64,000 nucleotides of DNA from Acanthochlamys bracteata (GCA_019914995.1 CM034130.1:124001-188000); one strand, 5' to 3'. Positions 1-19,990 are shown, counted from the first letter of the stretch. Notes: generated from the letters alone by a model not told the origin. Numbers and translations are program-made.

Positions 1-900
1 AGTATGTCTTGGCCTTCATTGCTTTGTTCCCCGAGAAATCCCAGTATATAATATGTAGAGTAGAAGATTGATCCAAGTCTAATCCAGGTTCCAAGTTGGA
101 CAAAGCTTCACAATAACTAGATGCTACCAGCTAGATGGTTCCTCCACTAACCCCGGAGAACGATTGTGGGGGCCGGTGAAAGGCGGCCATGGGTGGCAGA
201 CCTTCCTGATCTCGTCTCCAACTCCTCATCCGCCCTTCTCTAACTGTGGTGGTGATGAATGTATGGCAACCTAGTTATTCGATCGACTCATAAAACATCT
301 TCGTCTGGGTCATGCCGGACTTGCTTTCAGCTTTGAAAGAAACAAAACAGGCAAGGAATAAGTGTGTAATGTTGCAATGCGGGTGCGAAGCAGAGCTTGT
401 AACAGGATCGTCTGCAGTAGTAGAGATGATGATGAATCTAATGTTGCTATTGTACTACCGTTATCATCATCAAGCAAGCATAACTGCAGAAGGATGCGAC
501 GAGCTTTGATTGTTAAAAAAGAAGACATGGATAATGGATTGTTCTTCTTGCGATCTGATTACTAATTGACTTATTCCAATGCAGTCAAGGATTAAATGAA
601 CTTAATTGGAGTTATTACTGTGCAGCATATGTTGTGACAGCTGTGTTGACAGGTCTTTGTTATTGGACTAGGATTACAACATCGTCATATCATCAGGTAT
701 AACAAAAAAAAAAAAAAAAAACGACAAGAAAAAATAAATAAATAAACTGCACTTTTCTTTCCAGCCAGCACCTACACCTGCACAGCACAGCACACCACAC
801 CTTAGCTTTTCTCTTCTCTTCGCTCTCTCTCTTCGTTAGTGATTGTGATAGCGTCAGTAAGAACCCCATTGCTTGCTTCTTCACTTCTACTTAGTTCGAA
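1..900. other. Left-edge sequence without a confirmed gene
   Basis: No gene could be supported here. A stop-free stretch on the + strand runs from about 80 to 271 and has a somewhat coding-like composition (Gly/Pro-rich conceptual product ending at a TAG). It could be a terminal exon of a gene starting left of the window, but no family was recognised. A poly-A run lies at about 703-721. The pyrimidine-rich stretch from about 755 onward is probably promoter and 5' UTR of the downstream U-box gene. Confidence 0.3.
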
Positions 901-951
901 GAGAGAGGGAAACAACTGCTTGCTGTGAGCCGTCTTCCTTTTCCAATCACA

Positions 952-3900
952 ATGGACGCAGGTACTTGAAATCTACTCTCTAACTTAATGCCCTTCCTCC
1001 TCCTCCGGCTTCTTCTTCTGCTGTTGTTTATGTTACAAAGAAAACATTCAGGCTTTCTTTCTATATTCTTGTTGGTGAATGTTCTGATTAATTTCGGGTC
1101 TGGGTTTTAACTTTTTAGAAGAAATTCAGATTTGTTGTGCCTGTGGTTGATTATTTTCCTTGCAGTCCAATCTAATCCAATCATTCTTAATCAATATTTA
1201 AAACATCGAGTAGTAGGGGGCTTTAGCTCTCCAGCCGCCGCCTATCTCGATGGCGGCAGAGAGAGATCAAGTGATCAACTGGCGGCGGTCTTGGCCGGAC
1301 CTCCCTGAACCAATACTCGCGGAATCCTCCAGTGGGTATCTTAAAGACTTGCTTGCCTTAACCTGCTCCTGCCGCCTGTTGCGTTCCTTCGCTTCCTCCG
1401 CCCTCTCTGTCGATCTGGTGGAGTACTTGCCGCCAGTGATCCTTCTGGAAGGCGATGAAGAAGATTACGATGATAGTCCCTTCGCCTTGCCCCCTCATGC
1501 TTTGATAGTCTCTCTCTCTCTCTCTCTTTTATCCCCTTAAAAGTAATTATTATTGTGTGTGGAGTCATTAACCCTTCTGCTTCTCTTTTTCTTTCTTTTC
1601 AAAATTATCATCGTTATGTATGGAGTCAATAGCACTGCATAGTTTTTGTGCAGATGGTTGAACCAAGTCTAGCTAGCATTGCTTTTCCTTTACATTATAT
1701 ATTTATTCTCTTCATAAATGATTTATTAGTTGAAAAAGTGTAATGCTAGCACCGGAAACTTTTGTTTACATTAGATTCCGAACACGATATCCTACTTTCT
1801 GTGTCTGTGATGCAATGAACTTTTTGCATGTTAACTATTAAATGAGGGTGTTGACTTTCCCTTCTGCTAAACTGACTGATTTACACCCTTGCTAGGTGAT
1901 TTTTGTCACCAAATCATGCAATCAAATTTTCACTCAATCATCATGAACTGCTGTTACCGTATAGCATTTCATTGGGTCCTTTCTTCACCCTTTCCAGCAT
2001 CTGCAGAGCTCTCTCCTCCTCTCTCACTCAGTGTGTGTGATTGTGATGAGGCCCCAACAATGAGTAGAGTTTATTTCAATACAGAAGAAGAATCCATTGC
2101 TTCTTCTAGATTGCCTGCCCTTTACAATGGACATCCGTACATCATAAGTTTTGTTCTTTAGGTCGGGAGATTGAAGCTTTCATTATATTCTGTTTGTAGT
2201 TGTTTATAATAAGTTCTGGGTTTTCTAGAAATTCCAAAATTTAGCTTCAATCTTAGTCGGTTTTGAAATGAAATTAGTTTATATTTGAATTTGGAGCAAG
2301 GTTACTTGTTTCGAAGGCCTTAACACCAACTCAAGCTCTTTATTGTATCGTGAAAATAGGATTGAAATTTTCTGCTTATCTATGAAGAAGAGCTAGCCTT
2401 TTCTCTAGTCTGTCAATTTGCATCCACTTTCAAGATTCAGATTTTAATTAGATTTAATTTCTGTGCGGCACATCTGTTGATTGGAGTTTACCATCAACTT
2501 GTTTCTTGCAATAGGTACTATGGACAGAGATGTTGTTGGTGGTCTAATCAATAGTATTTCTAGATTCAATCTAGTTGTTGCTTCCCAAAATGTAAAATCT
2601 GCTGTGTTAAAGGACTTCAGCAATATTGTTAGCACATTGAAGCTCTTGAAGCCTGTGCTTGATGAAGCTGTCGCTTTACCCATTTCCTCGGATAAGGAAC
2701 TGACAAGAGCTTCTGAAAAGTTAGATACAGTTATCAATGAGGCTAGAGAAATTCTGGAGAAGCAGCCTCAAAGAATAAGCAAGATATACAATGTGAGCGT
2801 CTCTTGGAATTCCTCTCTCTGTTCTTAGCTGGACATCGGAGCTCACTGAGCTGCCCTGATATGCACGTGGAGAACCTTGTGTCACATCTAATCATTAGTC
2901 CTTCTTCTGCAGGTATTACAAAATGAACCGATTGTTTTGAAGGTCCAAAAGTTTTCTTCGGAGATCTGTGATAGGTTGAATAAATTGCTGCAGTCATCTT
3001 CACTCTGTTGCCAATCAGCTAGCATCCAGGTAAATCAGAAATCAAACTTGTTAATATCTTAGAACGCACTTCAGTTTCAGCAATGAAAATGCTACTTCTT
3101 CGATTATTTCAATCCATGTGCAAATGATATATTCAAGGTCTTCTTGTAGCTAAAGATCATTTGTTTTCCAGCATTGCATGCAGGAGATTCATTTGCCACA
3201 GCAAGTCCTAACATCGCAACTCATCGACAATGCTCTGAAAGATCAAAGGAATAATGTGAAACCAGAATTTGAAGACGTCATGAAGATTGTGGAGTCACTT
3301 GGTATCACATCAAGCCAGAAGCTGTTGCTGGAAAGCATAGCATTAGAGAAGGAAAGAATTAAAGCCGAGCTAAAGAGAAAGACTGAAGATGCAGAGTGCA
3401 TTGAACAGATTATTTCATTAGTGAACCACATCTGTTACTGCATGGCACCACTTGACCAATTTGGTTTTATAAATGGGATCCCTGTTCCTTCATACTTCCG
3501 TTGTCCTCTCTCTTTGGGACTTATGATGGATCCGGTAATTTTAGCCTCAGGACAAACATATGAAAGATCTTACATACAGAATTGGCTGGACAATGGCCTA
3601 AGGGTATGCCCTAAAACCCGTCAACCTCTGGCTCATATCAATCTCGTTCCAAATGATACTGTAAAGTCCCTGATAGCAAATTGGTGTGCTGAAAATAAAG
3701 TCAGACTGTGTGATTCTGCCCAGTCTAAAGGAAATCCAAGTTCTTTCGGGGCAGGCATATCTTTGGATCAGGATAGCAGCTTGCCAGTTTGTCCAAATAA
3801 AGTTTCAGCTTCAAGATTCTCTAGCGAGTATGAAAACGAAATCCAGCTCGAGAAAGCTGAAATATCTCCTACTTGCAATGACGAACAATCTTGCTTCAGC

Positions 3901-5186
3901 AATCACCATCAAGTATCTTATGATGATACTCTTCCATCAGTCGCTACGTCTGAGAGAAGGCAGAGTGACTGTCACAGTCTGACCGAGTCCATTGCAAGCA
4001 CAATCTCGAGTGTAGAGATGCCAAGCAAGTTTGAGGAGAAGTTAAGATTATTAGGTGATAGTACATACTACCCATATTCACCTTCCAACAAAGATATAGC
4101 TTTTCTGCCTTGGTTTTCTCCAGGAAAGCTTCCAGGCACCATGAATGGGTCTCCCAATAAATGCGCCAGGAGTTTTTCTTCCTCCATGACATCAGAATGG
4201 GATGATCTGACGACGGCATCCCACGTGGAGAAACTAGTTGATGATCTTCAGAGTGAGGTTTCTGAAGTGCAAGTCTCTGCTGCATCTGAGTTGAGACTCC
4301 TCACGAAGCATAATATGGAAAACCGCACTCTGGTAGGGAGTTCTGGAGCTATCCCACCACTAATTTCCTTACTATATTCAAAGGTGAAAAGGGTTCAAGA
4401 AACAGCAGTCACAGCTCTATTAAATCTATCTATCAATAACCACAATAAAGTTTTGATAGCAGAAGCAGGTGGTATTGAACCACTAATATATGTACTTGAA
4501 TATGGTAGTCCTGAGGCACAGGAGAACTCAGCTGCAGCTCTGTTTAGCCTTTCTGTCATGGAGGACTACAGAGTTAAGATCGGAAGGTCTGGCGCAATCA
4601 AAGGTCTGGCTAATCTCCTAGCATCTGGAACCCTTAGAGGGAAGAAAGACGCTGCTACTGCATTATTCAATCTGTCAATCTTTCATGAGAACAAGGTGCG
4701 GATTGTCCAAGCTGGTGGTGTTGAGCATCTCATAGAGCTCTTGGAGCCTAGCATGGACATGGTTGATAAATCTTTAGCTCTATTGGCTAATCTATCAACG
4801 ATTCCCGAGGGACGTTTGGCTATCGTGCAGAAGGGTGGCATTCCTTTGCTAGTTGAGATGGTGGAAACTGGGTCTCCAAGGGGAAAGGAAAATGCAGCTT
4901 CTGCTTTACTGCAACTCTGCATAAACAGTCATAAAATTTGTAGTTTGGTCTTGCAAGAAGGAGCTGTACCACCCTTGCTAGCTCTCTCTCAGTTTGGTAC
5001 TCCCAGGGCCAAGGACAAGGTACATTGCAAACTCTATTTTCAGAGTCGTGGTTCTCATGTTTTCATTAGCGAAATTTGAGAAGCCTATCAAGATCATCAT
5101 AAATGGTTTTGTTTGACCAGGCTCAACAGATCCTGAGCCACTTTAGAAGTCAGCGTGACGGTGGCGTCGGAAGAGCAAAATCGTAG
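952..5186 (+). CDS. U-box/ARM-repeat E3 ubiquitin ligase, PUB2/PUB4 type
   Basis: Predicted CDS joins 952-961, 2515-2792, 2913-3029, 3172-5019 and 5121-5186, all with GT-AG borders and continuous frame, giving about 772 residues (Arabidopsis PUB4 is slightly longer). The order is an N-terminal helical UND-type region (to about residue 220), a U-box at about 240-310 (FRCPLSLGLMMDPV, SGQTYER, VCPKTRQPL), a low-complexity Ser-rich linker, and C-terminal ARM repeats with recurring GAIPPLISLL and TALLNLS motifs. The end (SQFGTPRAKDKAQ, SHFRSQRDGG) matches the plant PUB2/PUB4 group. The U-box recruits E2 enzymes and the ARM repeats bind substrates or receptor kinases; this is family knowledge. The tiny first exon is inferred because ATGGACGCAG plus the 2515 exon restores frame. 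An alternative start is the ATG at 2520, only a few residues shorter. Intron 1 (about 1.55 kb) contains an F-box-like relic. Confidence 0.88.
1250..2160 (+). pseudogene. F-box/DUF295-like gene relic inside PUB intron 1
   Basis: An ATG at 1250 opens a 96-codon frame whose start resembles an F-box: WPDLPEPILAE followed by LLALTCSCRLLRSFAS, then EYLPPVILLEGDEED. It runs into a CT microsatellite at about 1510-1530 and stops. Further on, about 2070-2150, a second frame reads SRVYFNTEEESIASSRLPAL, reminiscent of the DUF295 part of plant F-box proteins. The two pieces are in the same orientation and plausible order but are separated by non-coding sequence with stops. The family call rests on motif feel only. 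It could also be a small transcribed gene. Confidence 0.45.
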
Positions 5187-8100
5187 TGCAGGCAATTTTT
5201 TATGAATGAGCTACCTGCAACATTTTATACATTACGTGTACATCCCTGCTTTTGGTTTCACAAGTGCTAGTATGCAAGATGCTGCCGTTGGAGATGCATT
5301 CTATTTCTTCTTTTGGACTGCTCAGAAGGAGCTTTTGCATGTTATGTATCGATCTATCAATGGACTAATCTAGCAACAACAGGAGAGATCGTTGGGGTTT
5401 TCCTTGAGTTTTGGTATCTTGGAATTTGTATGTATTATGTAATATCGTGCACGCAATGTAGGTGCAAGTGAGGGCTGCCGTTGTTGCTGTTCAAGCATAT
5501 GAATAATCAGTATTGGAAGTAGCAAGTCACAACTCTTTGGACGGGACGCCTTAATATCTGAATGAACTTGAGATGATAGCGACGATCGAGTTTGGTTTGT
5601 TTTAGAATCTGTAAATCGTATTTGTAACTAATGTAGCCTTTTGAATTTGGTTGTACATATATGCTCTCCTCTTTCAGTATCCGTTGAATAACACACGTTA
5701 GTCGGAGGTGAATACTATACCTACCCTTAAACTGCTGAGATCTTTAACGAAATTTGTCAAAATTATGACCGAGAATTGCAATGTGTTTCTTTCCATATAT
5801 ACATAACATAAAAAATGTATTGATAAAAAATTTTATCTTTTCAATCAGATGCATAATTGAAGTGAATAGATAATCTGACTAGCTTTATCCTTACATCGCA
5901 GCTGCCCAGAAATTATTTGGTATCAAATCATTCAAGAAAAAAGTTAGAATCTTATTGGGACTGTACGTTTATTTGAGCTGTAATTGCAATGCTCTTAAGT
6001 ACCCTACCAATGAATGTCTCCTTCCTTCATATTATTTATCGAGAGCCACCAAAGTTACACTATATTTTTTTTTTTTGGTCTAAGTACTCCAACTAGCTAG
6101 CTTTTCTCTGCATTGTTTGTTGTATGTATAGCTTCTGCTGCTTCAATAAGAATCAACCGTCAAATCAAAATTAGTGTCTTAGGAATATTCTCCGTGGAGG
6201 AGATAAACCATATACGAATGTATATATAAAACTGTTAGAATTCTAAAATTAATTTTGATGATAACAATAATTAAAAATTATGATTTATGATTTAGGATGA
6301 ACTAAACAGTTAAAATTAAGTCTGCAGAATCTTACGAATAAGATTTATCATACACCCAATTATACTATAAGAATAATTTTCACCTACAGACAATCACGTA
6401 ACAATTAGCTATTAGCTATCTGATAGTTACCTATATGCGAAATTTTTTATGAAGCGCATGAACAAAATCTGCGCATAAATAAAACAGCCAAAAAATAGAG
6501 CACACACAAACAAAGAAGCAGTCAGCTGTTTAGATGCTATATCCATGCTATTAAGCAAGAAATCGAACAAAGGATTATTATTCTCGCCAGCATCACAAAC
6601 TTCAGTCAATAACTCAAGATTCAGAATGTTTACATTGCTGGAGAAGATTATACAAGTCAAACTACGAAAATTAAGATGATTATCTCAATATAAATGGGAA
6701 AATCAATAAAGATTCATTATTCAAATCTAGTCACTGAAGAACACAAGCTTTCAATTATGAAGGTGAACAGCAAGTTCTAGAATTCAAACGAACTCAACAG
6801 CTTTACTAGCCCATGGGAAGAACGTTATCGTGATCAACGAATTTATAGAGAAAATTCACCATCCGACTAAGCTCTAAGTCAGAAAATAAGAAATAAGTTG
6901 CTGGAGTCCGCATCAAATAAAAGAAGCCATATCAGCTAGAGCAAGTAGGCAGCAGATAGACAGGAGTTTTGAATTTTCTCATTGATGCATTTATTGCTGA
7001 TGGAAAAACTTACACTAAACTAACTAAATAAAATCATAGATCAACTGAAAAACTGCTGGATATTTTAGCAACAGCCATCAATGAATGAGAGCCCTAAGGC
7101 TGCAATGGAAACAATCTCAAATTTTGCTATTGATCGGAAAACTCCAACGAAAAGATTTGCAACTTGAATACTTTAAAAAGCTCAGCCCTGCAAGCAGATA
7201 CGATATAAGAAGAAAAAGAATTACAGAACATAAGAGCAAAAAACTTACTGAGAAATTCAAACAAGAACGAACAAGCGTTACACAGGCTTAATCCTTTAAA
7301 CATAGACAATTTTATTGTTTCTAATCAATTTTCTAAACACACTTTCTGGCAGCTTTTTTATCATCTCAATTTGCTTACTTCAAGTTTATTTTTGCTCTGA
7401 GATTTTGATAATGTGCCTAATTTGTGTTATTCAAATTTCTGTAAAATAGAAGCTAAATACTTGGAGCAATTATAGAAGAAGCTCGATAGAAGCTCGGTTG
7501 GTGTTCACTGACTTTAGAACAAAGCTAACTGATCAGCCAGAAAACGTGTGTCTAGTCGGCTGTGAAGAATTGTTTGATGTAAAAAAATCCACAAGAGCAA
7601 GTGTGATTGGTGAAAACTTTGCTCTTTATGTGTAATTTGTTTAAAATTTAGTGAACTTTTGGCTCTTATAATAGAGCATCTGTGGACGAAATAAAAGAGA
7701 TTTGTGAATCAAGTAAATCTTCTAAATTGTTTTAATTTACTTTGAAATTTATTTGCTTAAAATTTGCTATGCTAATAGTTTTCTGAAGAATCTATCATAC
7801 ATATATCCGGCTATTTAACTGCTATTTGTAGAATTTTCGAAAATTTTAATTATCAAGTCAATTTATTTTTCTTTTTTAAGTTTGATTTTGCAGTTGTTAC
7901 TAACAAAAAGAAATAAAGTTTATATAAATTTTGTTCAAATAAAGTTTTTTTAATTAATTTTGCACGGGGACATTTAATGTAGTCATATACGTACATGTCC
8001 TGATTGCCTCGGTGGTCCTAACGAAGCACGATGAGCCAAACCATCTACCATCTTTTTTGTCCTTGTGCATGCACTTTGTTTTGCATCTCCAAATTTTGTT

Positions 8101-8890
8101 AAGACCATTTAGAATAGTCTGAGAGTGCTTGAATAAAAAATTTTCTAAACTAAAATTTGTTTTACAATTTTTTAAAATCTTTAATTATTTTTCTAAAAAT
8201 AAAATTATATATTAAAAAATATTATAACATATAATTTATTTATATTTTTAATAATGTAAATGGTAGAAATTGTCAGGAGCCCTTCTCTATACCAAACCAA
8301 GAAAAAAGAAAAGAAGAAGCAAATCAACATGAATTCTAAATGAACACATCAAGCCAAGGCCAGCATTCTCAATCAGACCTATAAATGGAGTAATGCCACG
8401 ACCGCAAAAAGAAAAAAAAAGTTTCTCCATTTAAGGCATAGCTAGATTGGAACCTTTTCAAACTTCATTTATAAATATCTTAACTAACAGGTCGATCTGT
8501 ATACAAACTTTGAAGAAAGAAGATACTCTTCAAGGTTTAATATCAACTATGAACACACATACGAGGATGAAGATACCCACAATCAAACAGATTGTCTGCA
8601 CTAACAACGATAGCTACAGTAAATCTAGTACCATTCCTAGTTTTCAGCGAAGCAAAGCAAGGATCCATCAACAACATATAATAACGTACAGTAACAGCAA
8701 TAGTAACCTAGCCAGACTATCTAGTGTAAAATCAATCAATTCACCTCCACTGACGAAGAAGTAGCAGTTCAATAATCTTGAAAGCAACATACAGCTATCA
8801 GAGACCAACTATACTACATACCTAGCTAGCTAGCTACAACGTACCTTGACATTGATAACTAACACTCTTACAAAGATTGATGATAGATAC
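5187..8890. other. Intergenic, AT-rich, no gene seen
   Basis: This holds the U-box gene 3' UTR (roughly to 5690), then AT-rich DNA. Open frames at about 6427-6660, 7085-7291 and 8447-8764 are short, of simple composition and lack recognisable domains. An especially AT-rich patch (about 8130-8270) resembles the A/T-only bodies of small non-autonomous elements. The stretch near 8280-8890 is probably 3' flank of the ALOG gene on the minus strand. Confidence 0.5.
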
Positions 8891-8953
8891 TAGAGAAATC
8901 TAACAGCTAGTAGCGAGTAATAAGTAATACCTCCATAATGATACGATCTCGAG

Positions 8954-9514
8954 CTAGTAGCTAGCTGCAGATGAAGAGGAAGAAGCATTGATGTTGTTGA
9001 CAGGATTAACAAGCGTCGACGGTGTCGGGGGCGCTGGTTTCTTTCTCTTTTTCTTCTCATAAGAAATCCCTCGAGCGCTGGCCTGAGTTTCACGAACTTC
9101 ACGGAGATAAAGACGGACAGCGCTTGCGCCAAAGGGATTGGCTTCAGGCTTGCCTCCGTTTTCTTCGAAAGCAGCACGGAGCCGTCCGATGAGGGCATCA
9201 AGAGATCCCCAGGCTTGCTTTAAAGGGCAGGGGCAAGGTTCCGGAGGGTTAGGGTGTCCGAAGAAAGGGCACGCTGGCGTGTGCACTTTGGTCTTGCCGA
9301 ACTGGTCGAGGTAACGGAGGAACTCGAGAACGTCAGCACCGCTGCAGCGGGCGAGGGTTAACGGTGGGCGGTGGTTCTTCAGGTACTGGCCGAACGTGTT
9401 CCAGTCTCGACGCTTCTGCGATTCGTAACGGCTAAGACCTTGCCCGCTGCCGCTGTCTGCTACTGCTGCTTCTGATGTGGATGCTCTCTCCGGGCTTATC
9501 GGCAACAAGTCCAT
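8954..9514 (-). CDS. ALOG-domain protein (LSH family)
   Basis: A single-exon, 186-residue protein. After a short Ser/Gly-rich N-terminus (about residues 1-28) comes the ALOG domain (about 29-155): [38 protein letters not shown], the zinc-ribbon insert with [11 protein letters not shown] and [13 protein letters not shown], then [12 protein letters not shown] and [17 protein letters not shown] basic KKKRKK nuclear localisation signal follows at about 157-162, then a Pro/Ser-rich tail. ALOG proteins (Arabidopsis LSH, rice G1/TAW1) are plant nuclear DNA-binding regulators of light response and organ boundaries. The domain derives from an ancient tyrosine-recombinase DNA-binding region. Length and architecture are complete. 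The upstream region (about 9520-10030) is long and rich in GA/CT, suiting promoter and 5' UTR. Which LSH paralogue this is cannot be decided by eye. Confidence 0.95.
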   Translation of the reverse strand: MDLLPISPERASTSEAAVADSGSGQGLSRYESQKRRDWNTFGQYLKNHRPPLTLARCSGADVLEFLRYLDQFGKTKVHTPACPFFGHPNPPEPCPCPLKQAWGSLDALIGRLRAAFEENGGKPEANPFGASAVRLYLREVRETQASARGISYEKKKRKKPAPPTPSTLVNPVNNINASSSSSAASY

Positions 9515-11363
9515 CTACGCTATGAATGCATAGCTACAAGAAAAAAAAAAACAAATAAATGTTTCCATGATCAGTTTGCAGTACTGCAGAAGAAATTGGA
9601 GATCACTGAGTAGTAGCCAGCAGTAATTAAGAACAGTTCGTTAGTAATATATCAGATAGACTATCCATACATGGTGATGCAACAACTACTACTACGGTCA
9701 ACAACTACTCCCTGTAATTTAATTCTGTGAAGGAAGAAGTAGTGATCAGAGAATTAATAATTGGGGAGAAGAAATTAAGAAGGGGGAACGGCAATGATGA
9801 GTGTTAGAAAATACAAACGCACTGTATATAATAATTATTATGCTCACTCGCTCTCACCGGACCCTTTTCTGCTTCTTCTACATGGGTCACTCTCTCGCAG
9901 AGTCAGAATTATACACTATGGAAATATATTAGTTCTAAGTTAAAAGGGATTTGATTTCGATCATGAGGAATTAAGAAGAGCTAGCTCTTGGTGAAAACGT
10001 GATGGTGCAAGGTTTTAATTCTTCAAGCCAGCTGCTGCATAGTTATATATATATATATATATAGTTCTAGAAGCATGCGGCTAGATTGATTGAAATATAT
10101 ATTTGAGCTATAAGCAAGCACGGGGAGTGTTGAAGAGACTCTTTGTTGACTCAAAGAGAAATTTTAGAACATGATCCAATAATTGTTACCCAAACTCTCA
10201 ATTGGATCGGATGGTTGGTATTGGTTGTACCAAATCAACTCGATAGAAACTCCTCTAATACATAATATGCTCTTGAGGGAATTCAATACCTCTACAATAC
10301 ACAGACGCACGAATAAAAAGAGAAAAAAAAAGGGAACTAAAAACCAAGTTAGGCACAGAAATGTCTAACGTTTGTTGCTAAATTGTGTTAATAGTTTCGT
10401 AGTGGTGTTGTGTTGGAAATCAATTGGTTAGCATGATGAGCAGTAGCAAGGCAGGCTGCTACACAATAATTTGCTTTTCTTTCTGGAATGAATAACAAAC
10501 AAACAAACAAAAGCAGCTAAACTTGTGTGCTAAAGATTCATAGCACCAAAAGCACTTGCATAATTTGCACGCATAAAATAAATTCCAAATTCTTAAAAAG
10601 AATTTTCGATGTCTCCGTTGTGGTTACAAGGAGCTCACTACAAAACACAAATACCGTACTCCCGTGATGCATGTGGAGAAAGAAATTTCATTTCCCAACA
10701 ACCGGACTATATTTCCGCTAATGAAATAAAATTTTTCTAAAATAAAAAATATTTTTATTTTTTTAAAAAATAAATTTTATTTTTTTTATTTTTAAAAAAA
10801 TAATAAAAATATATAATAAAAAAATTTTATTACGTAAAATTTTTCTACATTATCTAAATTTTTAAATAATTTTTTTTAAATACTTATAAAATATATATTA
10901 AAAAATATAAAATTAAAAAAATTAAAAAATAATTTTTGATATGCACTACCAAACGCACACAAAGTTAAACCAACATTTCGTCATTCATGACGATGTACCT
11001 TAGGACCAGTTCACAACAATTATCATGCGCATATAGCAAATGATAAGCATAGGCATCACTTAACAAAAAGAACGAATTTTTACTATAAAAGACAAAAAAT
11101 TTGATGCGTGAATTACAATTGTCAATGATCAACATATACTGCTCTCTGATCTCTGTACAATGTCAAATCGTAAAACAAGCTACAATTAAGGGCAATGACA
11201 GCAGTAACCTACTGGTGTGACTGACAATCTTGAAATGAAACAAAAAAAAAAAAAATAGAACTCAGTGATTAATCACGGGATGACCAACGGAGAATTCCGT
11301 ATGGAAAACAAAACAGCTTGGAGCTTACTAGTGTTAGTGCTGATGAGAACCAAGAAAACTTAC
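9515..11363. other. ALOG upstream region and intergenic spacer
   Basis: No gene is supported. The spacer holds the putative ALOG promoter/5' UTR (to about 10030), a TA microsatellite near 10043-10062 and a very A/T-rich block (about 10725-10945) ending next to the phrase ccaaacgcacac, as often seen at the edges of small AT-rich plant elements. About 11100-11360 is probably the 3' UTR of the JMJ gene on the minus strand. Confidence 0.5.
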
Positions 11364-17019
<5,656 letters not shown>

Positions 17020-19957
17020 AATTACTGAGGAACAAAAAAGCATCAATTAACATATGGAATCAACACACAGGGTACTAATATAATCACTGTCTGAAAGCAT
17101 AGCATCGAACTATCTGAATCTGAAAGGCAATTGCAGGAAAGTCTGTCCTGTGATGCATCTGCAACCTTTTCCTAAACATATTCAAGAATGAGTTGCTATG
17201 ACATTGACAGCAGTTGACCTACCGTAGTGAGTTGAAACTTGACTTCACAGTAAAAATGTAATTGTCTCAACAGGAGCGATGAACTTTGTCAGAGATCAAG
17301 TAATGAACACTAAGCACCTCGTTTTACCTAATCAAAACCATAGAAAATATCCCTCCATAGTAGATACATAGTCAATAAGTCATTCGTCATAACAAAAATC
17401 TGAGAAGCACGACACAAACAAAGCTGATCATGTACGACCATCTCAATTTTCAATCCCATTCCATCTACCTAAAACAATGAGGAATTTTCTCATCCATCAG
17501 TCAGCTATGCCACAGGTTACCCCTGCTATCCTTAGTTCACATACACAGATTTGGCTTCCATTGCTAACATTGATAGAAAAGAAGTGTTCTGAATCACAGA
17601 GCTATGCCAGTACAGCAAAAAATTGACAAGGCAGGCTGTTTTTTAAACTAAATCTTCTTGATTCCGTGAATCAGAAGCTTCGGGTACATCTAATCAACAT
17701 TTCTGTGCCACAATTGATCAAAGCTCTTAACAAGGAAGGCGAATATATAAGAAATGAGTGAAAGCAGAGATTCCTAAATGGTTCTAAGAGGTAGCAGAGA
17801 ACCAATGCTGACCTAAATTCCAGCTAAGAACAAGTCCTTAAATCTCTGCAAACCCATCGGAAGCAGTGTCCTTAAATTTCTAAACTATTCCACTACACAA
17901 AATACCAACAAAAACTAACATTATAGCAATTCTACCTCACAGAACTTGTTGCAGTCTGTTGTAAGCCGATTTCTCCACAAAAAGTCCAGATATAACAGGA
18001 ACAAAATTCATGACTACCAACAACAATTCCTCGAGCAAATCGACCACAACATGTTACATGCGAGTGAATGAATAAGTAGGTCTAGAACTTTAAACCGCAT
18101 CTATGGATTGATAATAAATTAATAAAAACATCTTTTAACAGATTTGGTGTTGTCAGTAATAAGCAATATTCACTTACATGTTTTAGCGGAGCCCATATTT
18201 TTTTTTTCGTTTGTGGGGGTTCTGTTGTGCTGCTGATCGAAATTCATTCAATAAAGTCCAGAGAAATCAGTCGATCGATCTCATAAAAAACACACCACTA
18301 AAAAGGGGGAAACTGTAGAAGCATCCCCAATCGAATCTAAATCCAAATAAGAAAGGCGGACGAAATTAAATTTCCGGATTGAAGTGAATTGAACTCAGTC
18401 AATCAAACGAAATTGTTACAAGATCCAAAAAGGTAATAAATTCGTAAAACTTAATCTCGTGTTGATTTGATATGATTGCTCGATTCAGGGGAAGGGTAGT
18501 TGGTTGCTTGATTTTTGAGCCAGTAGATCTATCTATATATTAAAAGCAACAAACAAGCTAAACCTCATGAAAACAAAACAAAACAAAACCAAACCATGGG
18601 TAGGGTTGAGATCGAGAGAAGACCACCATACCATTCAATTCATTACTTTATTATTTTCATTCATTATTATTCCAACTACAGTTTCTAGAAGCAAAGCAAA
18701 TTGAAAGAGGATTAAATTATTGTTAGCTGCTGTGTTGTCTAATAAAATAATCAATAATGATGATCTGAGGCAGGTCGAAAAAATACGGGAGAGATTAATT
18801 CATTAATTAAGAACCCTAATTTATTTGTATGGTTATGATGATGCGTCAATATCAGGCGACCGAATTATTAATGGGCCTAGCCCATCAAATTAAGTTAAGA
18901 GGCATCTATTTTGTTAAGCCTACTTTTTAGCCCATTCAAAGCACTTCCAAGGGATGAGATCCACTATCAGGAATAGGGCTCTTCCAAGAAGTTGATGTAT
19001 TAATGTTGTAATTAGCTAGAAGCAAACATGAGAACTCTATATGTATGTATATGCAGAAAACATATTCCACTTGTACTTAATCAAGAATATTAAGAGAGAA
19101 TAATCAAAACAACAAACTAATAATATATAGTTACAATCAATCAAAAGTTAATGGAGACAAAATTAATATGAAAATCACAGAGCAAATGACAGAATTAAGA
19201 AGAGTAATTATTATTAATTTTAAGTAGATAAAATCCTAATATATATCATCCATCAATAAAAATAATAAAATTTAAATAAAAAAAAAGAAGTAATGAAAGC
19301 CTTGAGCTTTTCTCTAGCTATATATAGCTAGTACAGGAATATTTTCTAATCTCACATCAATTGTTTTTTGTCTTTGGCTTAACTGTGTTCTCGTGTTAAT
19401 TTCCTTGTTTGTTTCATTTGTTTGTTAGCATTGCCTTCTCCATCAGAGAACGATTTTATTCTCAGTCTTTTACTACATAGATACAGGTAATTAAAATGCT
19501 ACATGTATAAAAGCAACGCCACGGTGAGTACTATGTTTAGCTTTGCTTTTTTATTTTTAGATTCAACAAAAAAAAAATTCTACGTTCGTTATTTATTTAA
19601 TTTTTTAATAAAAAATAATTATTCTTCTATATTTTTTTCAAAAATATTTTCAAACGTCACCAAAGAAAGATCAGTATTACAATTGTTACTTGGATTTCAC
19701 CAAAATATATAAAAAATTTGATAGATAAATTGTATAACGTATCATTCGATCACTACTCTTCTTATATAATTACAATATACAAATACAAATTGTATATATA
19801 TATACATGAATCATAGCGTATGTATGATCTCTCCAATGCAAATGAACAAACTAATACTTTCGCAAACACGTACCACACGCTTCTCGCTCTTAATTAATTT
19901 GTACAGAAATTAAAAGAACTTATGAGCAATCACTCAAATCATATATATACGTATACG

Positions 19958-19990
<33 letters not shown>

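Noticed and set aside
80-271. Stop-free, coding-like stretch at the left edge
   Set aside because: No family recognised, no clear acceptor at its left end; kept only as a remark.
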